This document shows, in pieces, positions 1 to 7,974 of a DNA stretch of 41,861 bases. The stretch's first letter is position 1. Every line of letters starts with the position of its first letter. The position numbers and the translations under genes were made by a program. This DNA is from Candidatus Omnitrophota bacterium (GTDB lineage: Bacteria; Omnitrophota; Gorgyraeia; JAFGIU01): NCBI GenBank assembly GCA_016929445.1, contig JAFGIU010000078.1, forward strand, positions 1 through 41,861, given 5' to 3'. The notes below the pieces were generated by a model. The model was not told the DNA's origin. It searched no databases and saw nothing but the letters and a program-made list of their open reading frames with translations.

Positions 1-1494
1 CAGGATTTTGACGGCCTTTTGCTGGTCGGGGTCGGGGGGGAGAGGGGTTTTTGCTTTGTCATCCCGAACCCTGGCGGGGACGTGGGGATCTTTGTCCCGC
101 AAAGATGGCCGCGGCTCTGCTGGGCCTCGCCATGACGTATTCGTGTTACATTGCTTTACGGAATTCGCCACGGACAAAGTGAAGGCATTTGCATCCACCT
201 CTACCAAAGTCCCAATCGTGGCACGCTGCTTGAGCTCCTCAGGATCAAAAAGCCGGATCACGCCGAACTCGCCGTCATATCCTGCCTGGCGGATCACTCG
301 CCCTTGCCGCATGCGTTCAATGGCTTCGGTGAGCAAGGAAAATTGCAGCTTCTCGAGTTGCTCCGGCGGCAGCTCGTTGAGAATATGAAACTCGCTCCCG
401 AATTTTGCCAGCAGCTTCTCGTATTGCTGTTGTACCTTCTTGCTCCCGGGCCCGACTCCCAAAATTTCGGAAAGGATCTCCGGCAGAGGAATGATGCTGC
501 GGAACGCATCCGTGTGTGCCGGTCTCTCCAGAGGAGCCCGGTCTGCCAGTTCTTCCACGCGGTACAGGACGCCGAGAGTCAGCGGTTTATTGCATACCGG
601 ACAAATCCCTCCATGACTCCGGCTTTCTTTTGGAGACAGTTGAACTCCGCACTTGCGGTGTCCGTCTGCATGGTATTTGCCTTCTTCGGGGAAGAACTCG
701 CAGGTTCCGCCGTATCCCTCTCCGGTTTCCAAAGCACGGCGCATGGAAAAGTAGTCCATGGGCGTTTCAAACAAGCAGGCCTCCCGTCCGAGTTTGGAGG
801 GAGAGTGAGCGTCGGAGTTGGAAACCAGCCGGTACTTGTCCAAGTCTGAGACCCGCCAATTCATTTCCGGATCCGAAGAGAGCCCTGTCTCCACAGCAAA
901 TAGATGACCAGCCAAGTCTCCGTAGCAGCCGGCTACGGAATCGAAGCCCGACTTGGACCCGAGCACAGCAAACCAGGGGGTCCAGATATGCGCGGGCACC
1001 AGATAACAGTCCTCTCCGCCAGACTCCAAAGTGATCTCCAACAGGTCGCGGGAATCCAGGCCCAGGATCGGGCGGCCGTCGGAGCGGATATTACCGATGC
1101 TTCCGAGTTTGGCGTTGATCTTTTCAGCCTGTTCGACTGTGGGACTGTAAATGAGGTGGTGGATCTTTCGCGTGCGCTCGCCCTTCTTATAAATCGTGGA
1201 AATCTCCACGGAGAGCATAAAGCGCACGGGGCCTCTGCAAGAAGCGGGTAAGCGATTGGCGATGCCGCGTTCCAGGTCTTCCCGCAAACGAAAGAGCCCC
1301 TGTTCCGCAGGCACGAGCTTGCTCTTGATCTCCTCAATCCAGGCCGGGTGCGTGAAATCGCCGGTCCCGATCACCTGGATCCCTTTTTTCTGCCCCCAAT
1401 AGGCCAGATTTTCCAGGTCGCAATCCTTGCTTGTGGCACGGGAATACTTGGAGTGAATATGCAGGTCCGCGTAGAAGCGGGGATGCTTGCTCAT
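1..1494 (-). CDS. EndoQ-UvrD fusion protein (PHP-domain endonuclease Q fused to a superfamily 1 helicase), N-terminal part, cut by the window edge
   Basis: The gene reads leftwards from ATG at 1494 and is open to base 1 (498 codons). Residues 1 to about 440 match the endonuclease Q family: a PHP metal motif DLHIHS at residues 10-15, a second motif NSDAHSPSKLG further on, and paired cysteines (KCGVQ, then GICPVCNKPL) that look like the family's zinc site. EndoQ cuts DNA 5' of deaminated bases such as uracil and hypoxanthine. The last visible codons read DPDQQKAVKIL, the usual start (Q motif) of a UvrD/Rep helicase, so a helicase domain should continue outside the window. Between the two lies a Pro/Arg/Lys/Asp-rich linker of about 40 residues that looks like translated repeat DNA. 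The gene is divergent from the 1588 gene. Family assignment is confident; the full helicase part is inferred. Confidence 0.85.
   Translation of the reverse strand, partial: MSKHPRFYADLHIHSKYSRATSKDCDLENLAYWGQKKGIQVIGTGDFTHPAWIEEIKSKLVPAEQGLFRLREDLERGIANRLPASCRGPVRFMLSVEISTIYKKGERTRKIHHLIYSPTVEQAEKINAKLGSIGNIRSDGRPILGLDSRDLLEITLESGGEDCYLVPAHIWTPWFAVLGSKSGFDSVAGCYGDLAGHLFAVETGLSSDPEMNWRVSDLDKYRLVSNSDAHSPSKLGREACLFETPMDYFSMRRALETGEGYGGTCEFFPEEGKYHADGHRKCGVQLSPKESRSHGGICPVCNKPLTLGVLYRVEELADRAPLERPAHTDAFRSIIPLPEILSEILGVGPGSKKVQQQYEKLLAKFGSEFHILNELPPEQLEKLQFSLLTEAIERMRQGRVIRQAGYDGEFGVIRLFDPEELKQRATIGTLVEVDANAFTLSVANSVKQCNTNTSWRGPAEPRPSLRDKDPHVPARVRDDKAKTPLPPDPDQQKAVKIL
57..155. repeat. Putative dispersed repeat translated as the EndoQ-UvrD linker
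   Basis: This stretch holds a perfect inverted repeat, ATCTTTG (88-94) and CAAAGAT (100-106) around TCCCG, and looks unlike the coding sequence on either side. It stays open in the frame of the minus-strand gene and encodes a low-complexity basic linker with no recognisable fold. The interpretation as an in-frame insertion of a dispersed palindromic repeat is inference. Only one copy is visible here, and the edges are approximate. Confidence 0.35.
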
Positions 1495-1502
1495 AATCTG
1501 GA

Positions 1503-1533
1503 TTGTCCGTCCTTTCGAGAAATCCATTATAAT
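1503..1533 (+). promoter_or_regulatory. Possible sigma70-type promoter
   Basis: TTGTCC (1503-1508) and a perfect TATAAT (1528-1533) are separated by 19 bases, longer than the optimal 17. It lies in the 93-base gap between the divergent repair gene and the solute-binding protein and would start transcription near 1540. Confidence 0.35.
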
Positions 1534-1587
1534 TAACCCACCGCAATGAGGATATCTATTCGGGGCGTGCAAAGAGGAGGGGTTGAG

Positions 1588-2370
1588 GTGAGACGGCAAA
1601 CTCTTTTGAGAGTTGTGTTTGGGGTCCTTCTGGGCGCCGGTATCTTGTTGGGATTCGCAGGCGCGTCCGCACTTGCGCAGGAGAGCAGCCTCACCTTGCG
1701 GGTCGGGGTTGCTCCCAACAACCCGCCGCTTATTTATAAGGAGGGCCAGAACATCGCCGGGTTGGAGGCGGACTTTGCGCGCAAGCTCGCCTGGGCTCTG
1801 GGCAAGGAAGTCCAATTTGTCGAACTCCAGTTCGATGAGCTTATCTCCGCACTGAATGACGGCCGTGTGGACATTATTATGTCCGGCATGTCCGTGTCAG
1901 AGCCGCGCAGCCTGAACATCGCATTTACGGAGCCGTATTTACGAACAGGGCAGACAGCCTTGATCCGCCGGGAGGATTCATCCCGCTATCTCAATCCTGA
2001 TGAGGCTCTTTCCACAGAGGCCAAGGTCGGTGTGGAGCGGGGGACCACCGGGGATCTTCTGGTGCAGGAGCGTTTTCGCAATGCCCAGCGCATGGTCTAC
2101 AAGGATCCTCAGCGTGCGGTGCGGGCTCTGAAGAAGAGGAAAATAGGATTATTTGTTCACGACGCCCCGGTGATTTGGTGGCTGGCTGCGGAAAACGAGG
2201 CAGATGGTTTGATTGCAATGAGCCGGGGGCTGACCGAGGAGTATCTTGCGTGGGGGGTTCGTCAAAGTGACACGGAGCTCCTGGAGGATATCAACTATCG
2301 CGTTGCACTGTGGCGGCAGGACGGGACCTTGGGAGATATTCTGCGCCGCTGGGTTCCCTGCGCGGAGTAA
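1588..2370 (+). CDS. Periplasmic amino-acid-type solute-binding protein (SBP_bac_3 family)
   Basis: The 260-residue product starts with a signal peptide (basic RRQ, a Leu/Val/Gly-rich core, then ASALAQ). It continues with the fold of family 3 solute-binding proteins: LRVGVAPNNPPL at the first strand, GLEADFARKLAWALG, a region ending in DGRVDIIMSGMSVSEPR, and FTEPYL. Such proteins bind amino acids or other small organic acids for an ABC importer, or act as sensor domains. No permease or ATPase lies nearby, so it may serve a distant transporter. I chose GTG 1588 because AGGAGG (1575-1580) sits 7 bases upstream. An in-frame ATG at 1546 lacks a ribosome binding site and would place extra residues before the signal peptide. 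The ligand cannot be told from sequence. Confidence 0.8.
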   Translation: MRRQTLLRVVFGVLLGAGILLGFAGASALAQESSLTLRVGVAPNNPPLIYKEGQNIAGLEADFARKLAWALGKEVQFVELQFDELISALNDGRVDIIMSGMSVSEPRSLNIAFTEPYLRTGQTALIRREDSSRYLNPDEALSTEAKVGVERGTTGDLLVQERFRNAQRMVYKDPQRAVRALKKRKIGLFVHDAPVIWWLAAENEADGLIAMSRGLTEEYLAWGVRQSDTELLEDINYRVALWRQDGTLGDILRRWVPCAE

Positions 2371-2457
2371 GCACTGAATAATATCACCGCCTACCTAAAA
2401 ACGAGTGGCGCCCCGGAGGCTTTATGTGTCCGGGGGCTTCCCTATTCCTTTGACCGC

Positions 2458-3681
2458 GTGCTCGTGGTGCCGGCTTGTCAAGAGCCGGTGTCTTTACTCA
2501 ATCGCTTGTTCTCCATCCCAACGGGCGGCCAGTCTGTTTTGTGTGTGCTGGTCCTCAATGGCTTCGGCAGTCAGGGGCTCCGGCGATCCCGGAAGCTGTT
2601 GAGCCGGCTCCGGAATCATTACCCGGCCATTTGGCAAACCCCGGGTTGTTCCCAGTTGTCGCTGCATTGTTCCCAGCCACTTTGGAAGCGGGCAATTCTC
2701 GCCGTGGATTGCTGCACACAGGGCCGTCTTTTGTCTCCTGAACATGGAACAGGCCTGGCGCGCAAGATCGGGGCGGACATCGCCTGCCGGCTTATTGATG
2801 TGGGAGCAGTGAAGCATCCGTTCATCCATTGCACGGATGCGGACGTGGTTTTGCCCGTAGGATATTTTGATGTGCAGCCCGCCCCGGAAGACGTGGCATT
2901 AGTGTATCCTTTTGAGCTTTGGTGCGCCGGGGACTCGAGCGCGCAAAGAGTTCAACTGATGCAAATGTACAAACTCCATTACGAGCGTAGCGGATTGGAT
3001 TGGGCTCGTTCTCCGTACACCTTTCACACCGCGGCAAGGGCGCTGGCCGTGGATTCCGGTGACTACGCTGCGGCAGGGGGTTTTCCGAAAATTGCGGACA
3101 ACGAGGCCTTTTATCTTCTGAATGAACTCTCGAAATTGGGCCGGGTCCGGAGTCTTTCCTCTCCCACCCTGGGGGTCCATCAGAACGGGGATAGCATGGG
3201 CCCTCTGGAGGAGCCGCGATTTTTGCATCCTCAGGTGTTTTTCTACCTAAAAACCTGGCTCAAGCAAATGAGTGAGTTTTGGGGCAAGAGGAAAACCTTT
3301 TGCCAGCTGGGATTTGGGCGTATCCTAACCCGGGGTTTGGCCTATGAACGTGCTTCCGGTCTTTCGGCGGAGATTTTGCAGAAAGTCCTGGAGTCCATGG
3401 GGGCGGAGCAAGCCGTGCGTCATGGGTTGGAGCGTGCCCGGACGCGGGAGGAGTTTCTGAAGTCCCTGCACACTTGGTTTGATGCCGCGAAAACGCGCCG
3501 CTTCCTCAATCTGTTGTCTTGCTCCTACTACCCTTCGGTGAGTTTGCCGCAGACTTTGCTTAGAGCTCCCTTTACGCCCAAGTTAAGCCAGAATTGGGGG
3601 CATGGCATTGATCCCTTGCAGACAGCAGTAGCTGCCTTTAGAGAAAGAGAAATCCTTCAAGCAATAAAAGCAGAAAGCTAA
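2458..3681 (+). CDS. Glycosyltransferase family 2-like protein
   Basis: A protein of 407 residues with a GT-A-like layout: LVVPACQEP at the N-terminus resembles the first strand of GT2 enzymes, and HCTDADVVLP near residue 125 provides an Asp-x-Asp motif for the metal and sugar nucleotide. GGFPKIADNEAFYLL resembles the acceptor-side ED-containing segment. No membrane segments are obvious, so a cytoplasmic or membrane-associated transferase is likely. The start is uncertain: GTG 2458 gives a tidy first strand, but the frame is open upstream to 2371 and residues such as PYSFDR before the start may belong to the protein. The next gene follows after 7 bases, probably in the same operon. The sugar and acceptor are unknown. 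Confidence 0.65.
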   Translation: MLVVPACQEPVSLLNRLFSIPTGGQSVLCVLVLNGFGSQGLRRSRKLLSRLRNHYPAIWQTPGCSQLSLHCSQPLWKRAILAVDCCTQGRLLSPEHGTGLARKIGADIACRLIDVGAVKHPFIHCTDADVVLPVGYFDVQPAPEDVALVYPFELWCAGDSSAQRVQLMQMYKLHYERSGLDWARSPYTFHTAARALAVDSGDYAAAGGFPKIADNEAFYLLNELSKLGRVRSLSSPTLGVHQNGDSMGPLEEPRFLHPQVFFYLKTWLKQMSEFWGKRKTFCQLGFGRILTRGLAYERASGLSAEILQKVLESMGAEQAVRHGLERARTREEFLKSLHTWFDAAKTRRFLNLLSCSYYPSVSLPQTLLRAPFTPKLSQNWGHGIDPLQTAVAAFREREILQAIKAES

Positions 3682-3688
3682 TTGACGC

Positions 3689-4612
3689 ATGAGTTTGCCT
3701 GATAGGAGTTTTGTGGAGCAAAAGAAAGTCAAGGAGTGCCCCAGGGGGCATTGTGTGTGGATTTACCGAAAGTCCGAGGCCTATGTCAGCAGAGTTCTCG
3801 AATACAATCAGCTCCATCCTGAGACGCCGATCCGGATTCTTTTTGTGTGCGGCGGACTCATTGAGGTCACCCGGAATGGAGGGCATCTGCCTCCGATGGA
3901 GACGGAGAGGCTGCGATGGTTCCGGGCCCGGCTTCCGCAGGGGGTGGAGATTCATGCTTGTTTGGAAACCCCGCAGGGAGAGACGCTTGCTGCCCTGGAA
4001 TGGTCTCAACAAGAAGCCCTTGCTCAAGAGGTGGCCAAGGCCATTGATACGAATCCGGATATTCAGGGAGTGCACTTTGATATTGAGCCTTACCGGCCCG
4101 GCGCCCTTCCCTTCTACATCTACATGAAGAAGTATTGCGCGAAATCCGTGGGCGCGGCGGTTAGCGGGGCAGATGCGCAACTCCTCGGTGTTTTGGATTT
4201 TCCGGTTCTGATGGGCTATGACTTGGCCTCGGAACCGCCTCATTCACCCAAGGCTTTCGGCGCTGCCGCAGCCAGAATCTACACGGAGTATGCCCGTGCG
4301 GCTTCCGCGGCCGGCACCTGTTATTTTGTGGGCGTTCCGTTTATCTCTACCTGGTGCGAATTTGAATACCGGAAAAACCGTAAGACAAATATTGTCGAAC
4401 ATACGCCATGGCGCATGGAAGCTTACGTGCGCGAAGCTCTTCACGTTTTTGAAAAGGAGCATTTCAAATCAGATCCTTATTACGCGGGTGTCGGGATCTG
4501 GGGCTTTCTGGAACCTTCCGAACCAGGCGTGAGTCCGCTGCGTCTGGAGTGGGGGACTTACCCTCACCTCATTAAAGAGGAGTGTTGGGCACTTTTGCCC
4601 CGCTTTGCCTGA
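3689..4612 (+). CDS. Hypothetical protein with a GH18-like TIM-barrel signature
   Basis: This 307-residue protein has no signal peptide. Its best landmark is GVHFDIEPYRPG near residue 129, which resembles the strand-4 motif of GH18-type barrels, where the final acidic residue is catalytic (DxxDxDxE in classical chitinases). Here the pattern is reduced to D-x-E, and the other acidic positions are not visible. Later LDFPVLMGYDL and YAGVGIWGFLEP look like barrel strands 6 and 8. It is tightly placed: 7 bases after the glycosyltransferase-like gene and directly abutting the next start codon. A role in processing a sugar polymer is plausible but inferred. It may equally be a non-catalytic barrel protein. 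Confidence 0.5.
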   Translation: MSLPDRSFVEQKKVKECPRGHCVWIYRKSEAYVSRVLEYNQLHPETPIRILFVCGGLIEVTRNGGHLPPMETERLRWFRARLPQGVEIHACLETPQGETLAALEWSQQEALAQEVAKAIDTNPDIQGVHFDIEPYRPGALPFYIYMKKYCAKSVGAAVSGADAQLLGVLDFPVLMGYDLASEPPHSPKAFGAAAARIYTEYARAASAAGTCYFVGVPFISTWCEFEYRKNRKTNIVEHTPWRMEAYVREALHVFEKEHFKSDPYYAGVGIWGFLEPSEPGVSPLRLEWGTYPHLIKEECWALLPRFA

Positions 4613-6286
4613 GTGAAACTCATTCGACTCTTTTTTGCCCTTGCTTTGCTTTCTACAATCACCCCTTCCTTTGCTGCTCAGACAGGAGGAGTGATTGCCA
4701 CACCCCATCCCATTGCCACTGAAGCCGGAAAGCAAGTCTACGCGCGCGGCGGGAATGCCGTGGATGCCGCAGTGGCGGCGGCGCTCACCCTGGGGGTGGT
4801 GGACGGATACAATTCCGGGATCGGCGGGGGCTGTTTGATGCTGGTGCGCTGGTCCTCCGGGGAGATCGCGGCCTTTGACGGCCGGGAAACTGCGCCTGCC
4901 TTGGCAACCTCAGACATGTTTATCCGAGAGGGACAGGTGGATTCCAAGCTCAGCCGTTTGGGGGCTTTGGCAGTGGGCGTTCCCGGTTCTTTGGCCGTGT
5001 ACGATCATGCGTTGCGGGTAGGCGGCCGCTTCTCACTTGCCGAACTTCTGGCCGGGGCCGCGTATTTGGCCGAAGAAGGCTTTGAGATTGACGGAAATTA
5101 TTCAGAGCGCTTGGCCCGCGCCGCGCCGTATCTTCTGAATTTTAAGAGTTCCAGCGAAGTGTTTCTGGATGAGAGGGGATTTGCCTGGCCCGAAGGGCAC
5201 CGGCTCAGACAACCGGATCTGGCCCGAACCTACCGCAGTCTTTCCCGGCAGGGCATTGACTATTTTTACGGCGGGCCCTTTGCCGAGGCGGTCGAGGACT
5301 GGATGAACCAAAACGGCGGCCTGCTTAGTACACAGGACTTCAGGGATTATCAGATGCGTTTCCGCGAGCCGGTTGCCTGCATCTATCGCGGTTATACGGT
5401 TGTGGGATTCCCTCCGCCGAGTTCCGGGGGGATTCAGGTGGCTGAAATCCTCAATATCCTGGAAAACTTTGATCTTAAAGCCCTGGATCAAGAGTCCCGC
5501 TCTCTTCGCTGGCACGTGATGGGGGAGGCCATGAAGCGGGCCTTTGCTGACCGGGCTTACTGGTTAGGCGATTCGGATTATGTGTCCGTGCCCCGGGGCC
5601 TTGCCGGCAAATCCTATGCGCGTGCCCTGGCCGGACAAATCAATCTCGATAAAACATCCCCGGTTTCCACACACGGGATGCCCCCGAAGGCTGCCGAGGA
5701 TCTCTTTGGCAAACATACGGCGCATATCAGCGCAGCGGATGCGCAGGGGAATTGGGTGGCGCTGACCGCATCGCTCAACACGAGCTTTGGCTCCAAGGTG
5801 GTGATCCCTGGGACAGGGGTCCTGCTCAATAACCAGATGGACGATTTTTCTGCGCTGCCGGATTCGGCCAATGCCTATGGTTTGGTCGGGTTTGAGGCCA
5901 ATAGTGTGGGGCCTCGTAAACGTCCGCTTTCCAGCATGAGCCCGACCTTGGTCTTGGAGGGCCAAAGGCCGGTGCTTGTTTTGGGCGCAGCCGGCGGGCC
6001 GACGATCATCAGCCAGGTTGTGCAGGTGATCGTTAATTACCTGGATTTGGGTATGCCTTTGGAGGAGGCGGTGGCGGCCCCGCGGATTCATCACCAGTGG
6101 AAACCCGACCGTCTGCGCACGGAAGAGTCTGTGCAGCACGATCAGGTGCGTGAACTCTTGTCCTACGGCCACTTGCTGGAGATGACGGAATTCATGGGGG
6201 CAACCCAGGCTGTGGGCTACGATGCCGGCGGCGCACTTGTGGCCGTGGAAGATCCTCGCCTGAATTCGCGGCGGTCCTCCCATTGA
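4613..6286 (+). CDS. ggt: Gamma-glutamyltransferase (Ntn hydrolase)
   Basis: A 557-residue secreted proenzyme, the usual size for bacterial GGT. Residues 1-21 form a signal peptide ending SFAA. The small subunit should begin at Thr369 in KHTAHISAAD, where autocleavage exposes the nucleophile. The following LNTSFG, NNQMDDFS, GLVGFEANSVGPRKRPLSSMSPT, GAAGG and HHQW segments match conserved substrate-pocket motifs. The position after the catalytic Thr is Ala rather than the more common Thr. GGT transfers or hydrolyses the gamma-glutamyl group of glutathione and related peptides in the periplasm. The GTG start follows the previous stop codon with no gap, so translation is probably coupled. Confidence 0.95.
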   Translation: MKLIRLFFALALLSTITPSFAAQTGGVIATPHPIATEAGKQVYARGGNAVDAAVAAALTLGVVDGYNSGIGGGCLMLVRWSSGEIAAFDGRETAPALATSDMFIREGQVDSKLSRLGALAVGVPGSLAVYDHALRVGGRFSLAELLAGAAYLAEEGFEIDGNYSERLARAAPYLLNFKSSSEVFLDERGFAWPEGHRLRQPDLARTYRSLSRQGIDYFYGGPFAEAVEDWMNQNGGLLSTQDFRDYQMRFREPVACIYRGYTVVGFPPPSSGGIQVAEILNILENFDLKALDQESRSLRWHVMGEAMKRAFADRAYWLGDSDYVSVPRGLAGKSYARALAGQINLDKTSPVSTHGMPPKAAEDLFGKHTAHISAADAQGNWVALTASLNTSFGSKVVIPGTGVLLNNQMDDFSALPDSANAYGLVGFEANSVGPRKRPLSSMSPTLVLEGQRPVLVLGAAGGPTIISQVVQVIVNYLDLGMPLEEAVAAPRIHHQWKPDRLRTEESVQHDQVRELLSYGHLLEMTEFMGATQAVGYDAGGALVAVEDPRLNSRRSSH

Positions 6287-6311
6287 CAGAGATCTGAGCC
6301 GGGCCTAGAGT
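6283..6311 (+). promoter_or_regulatory. Predicted sigma70-type promoter of the metal-uptake unit
   Basis: A perfect TTGACA (6283-6288), overlapping the ggt stop codon, is followed after 17 bases by TAGAGT (6306-6311), a 4 of 6 match to TATAAT. Initiation about 7 bases later would fall at or next to the ATG at 6319, giving a leaderless or nearly leaderless mRNA. Confidence 0.5.
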
Positions 6312-6317
6312 AGGCCC
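6301..6317. repeat. Perfect inverted repeat over the predicted -10 element (possible operator)
   Basis: GGGCCTA (6301-6307) and TAGGCCC (6311-6317) are perfect 7-base arms around GAG. The palindrome covers the predicted -10 hexamer, a natural place for a repressor such as a Zur or Fur-type regulator. It does not resemble a known Zur or Fur box. A hairpin terminator for ggt is less likely because no T run follows. Confidence 0.4.
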
Positions 6318-6318
6318 C

Positions 6319-6642
6319 ATGTTGCGGAAGCTTTTTATCCCTCACAGGAATTTTCTGGTTGGTCTGCTGATTGCGGGTTTGCTCCTGTTGGTTGTTCTGG
6401 GCGCGATGCCCCATAACCATGCTTTGGATCCGGAACACGGTTCCTCTGAATCCGGTCAGTGTTTAATCTGCAAGGCTGTCCGGGGCTTTATTTCCGCAGA
6501 TCCATCACCCCCGGTGCTGTTCTCTGAGAGTGAAAGTCGTTCTCAAATCATTCCGGAATTTTCCGAGAAGTGCCCCTTGTTGACTGCAAAGGCGTCCTGC
6601 CCCCAACGTGCGCCGCCTTGTTGGGTTTCCAACACCGTCTAA
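6319..6642 (+). CDS. Small membrane-anchored or secreted His/Cys protein, DUF2946-like
   Basis: A 107-residue protein with a basic N-terminus, one long hydrophobic stretch (residues 13-28) and then a short soluble part. This carries MPHNHALDPEH and a Cys-x2-Cys pair (CLICK), followed by a variable tail with two more cysteines. Small proteins of this general design, often assigned to DUF2946-like families, are common next to metal transport genes, and the His and Cys residues could bind metal. It leads the metal-uptake unit and is 57 bases upstream of the barrel protein. No ribosome binding site precedes the ATG, consistent with the promoter placing the transcript start at the ATG. Function is inferred from context only. 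Confidence 0.55.
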   Translation: MLRKLFIPHRNFLVGLLIAGLLLLVVLGAMPHNHALDPEHGSSESGQCLICKAVRGFISADPSPPVLFSESESRSQIIPEFSEKCPLLTAKASCPQRAPPCWVSNTV

Positions 6643-6699
6643 CGCAGTTCGATACCTGACATTCAATCATCGAATCAACCCGCAGAATAGGAGACTCGT

Positions 6700-7956
6700 A
6701 TGCGAAGAGTCATTGCAACCTTGCTTGCATTCTGCCTCCTCCCGGCCCCGGCCTTTGCCGGGCTTGCGGAGGCGGAGGCGAACGCACTGAAAGACGAAAT
6801 CCGCCATTTGACCGAGGCGGTTGAGGCCTTGACCCGGACGGTTCAGCGCCAGGAATCCCGTATCCAGGAACTGGAAGCGGAAAAACGTGAACCGGAAGCC
6901 AAGGCAGAGCGTCCGGCTCCGGTTTCGCTTCCGGTGGTGCGCGCGGAGGCGCCCAAGGGTTTGTCTGTGTTCAATCCCGAAATCGGTGCAGTGGCCGATA
7001 TTGTGGCAAAGCTGACGGAAAGCGGGGAGGACGGCGAAGGAAATGACAAGATCAGCGTGCGCCACCTGGAACTGGTCTTGGGACATGATGTGGATCCCTT
7101 CACCCGCATGGATGTGGTTCTCGGACTCTCGGATTATGAGCACCACATTCATGTTGGGGAAGCCTATATCACGCGCTGGGAACTGCCCTGGGACACCAAA
7201 ATCCGTTTGGGCCGGGTCCGTCCCAAGGTGGGCAAGTCCGCGCCTTTGCATTTGGGCATGCTCGATACCGTGGACCAGCCCTTGGTGGTGCAGAGTTATT
7301 TGGGGCACGAAGGGCTCGCGCGCACCGGGATCGAGGGGAACTGGTTTTTGCCGGAGTTTGCCGATACTCTCACCCAAGAGCTCAGCCTCAATTTGAGCGA
7401 AGGCGGCGTGGGCGAAGGCGGAGCCCTGTTTGGGGAAACAAGCAGGCGTCCCTCTTTCTTCGGGCATCTCAAGAATGCCTGGGACATCAACGACGAAAAC
7501 ACTTTTGAGTTGGGAGCGACTTATCTCACGGGTGCGAAGGGAGAGGAGGAAAATTTTGATGTTCACTCCCTGGGACTGGACGCGACCTGGATTGCCTACC
7601 CGACCCCCAGTACCCGCCTGAAGTGGCAGAGTGAGGTTTACCTCCAGCACCGCGAGGACACCGATCCTGGACTTTCCAACGATCCATGGGGCATGTATAG
7701 CTTGTTGGACTATCGTTTGGGGCCCAAGTGGGGAACCGGCCTGCGTTTCGATTATGTGGAGTTGGTGGATGCCCCGATAAGCAATCCCAGGTCCGCAGAT
7801 ATGGGAGCCGCTGCCTATCTCACCTTTTACCAAAGCGAATTTGCGCGTTGGCGCGCTCAAGTGCAGCATGTGGAATGTGCCGAAGGAGGGAACGACAACC
7901 GTTTCTACCTGCAGGGCACATTTGCGATCGGTGTTCATAAGCACCAGTTGCAGTAG
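6700..7956 (+). CDS. Outer-membrane beta-barrel protein of a metal-uptake operon
   Basis: 418 residues. A signal peptide ends PAFAG at about residue 21. A predicted coiled coil (residues 23-70, heptad-like ALKDEIRHLTEAVEALTRTVQRQ) may trimerise or touch peptidoglycan. A Pro-rich spacer follows, then a long region of alternating amphipathic strands such as FELGATYLTG and WGTGLRFDYVELVD, typical of a porin-like barrel. The chain ends HKHQLQ rather than with the usual terminal Phe, so the last strand is slightly atypical. It lies 18 bases upstream of the ZnuA-like binding protein, which suggests that it lets the same metal, probably zinc, cross the outer membrane. Several His residues (YEHHIHVGEAYITRW) may bind the metal. 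Confidence 0.65.
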   Translation: MRRVIATLLAFCLLPAPAFAGLAEAEANALKDEIRHLTEAVEALTRTVQRQESRIQELEAEKREPEAKAERPAPVSLPVVRAEAPKGLSVFNPEIGAVADIVAKLTESGEDGEGNDKISVRHLELVLGHDVDPFTRMDVVLGLSDYEHHIHVGEAYITRWELPWDTKIRLGRVRPKVGKSAPLHLGMLDTVDQPLVVQSYLGHEGLARTGIEGNWFLPEFADTLTQELSLNLSEGGVGEGGALFGETSRRPSFFGHLKNAWDINDENTFELGATYLTGAKGEEENFDVHSLGLDATWIAYPTPSTRLKWQSEVYLQHREDTDPGLSNDPWGMYSLLDYRLGPKWGTGLRFDYVELVDAPISNPRSADMGAAAYLTFYQSEFARWRAQVQHVECAEGGNDNRFYLQGTFAIGVHKHQLQ

Positions 7957-7974
7957 GCACAGGAGATTCAGATC

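Noticed and set aside
151-849. Long + strand open frame opposite the EndoQ gene
   Set aside because: It is the shadow of the minus-strand gene, whose PHP and zinc motifs are unmistakable; the + frame resembles no protein.
6667-7944. Long minus-strand open frame of 425 codons
   Set aside because: It lies antisense to the outer-membrane barrel gene, which has a signal peptide, ribosome binding context and operon fit. The antisense frame arises from codon bias.
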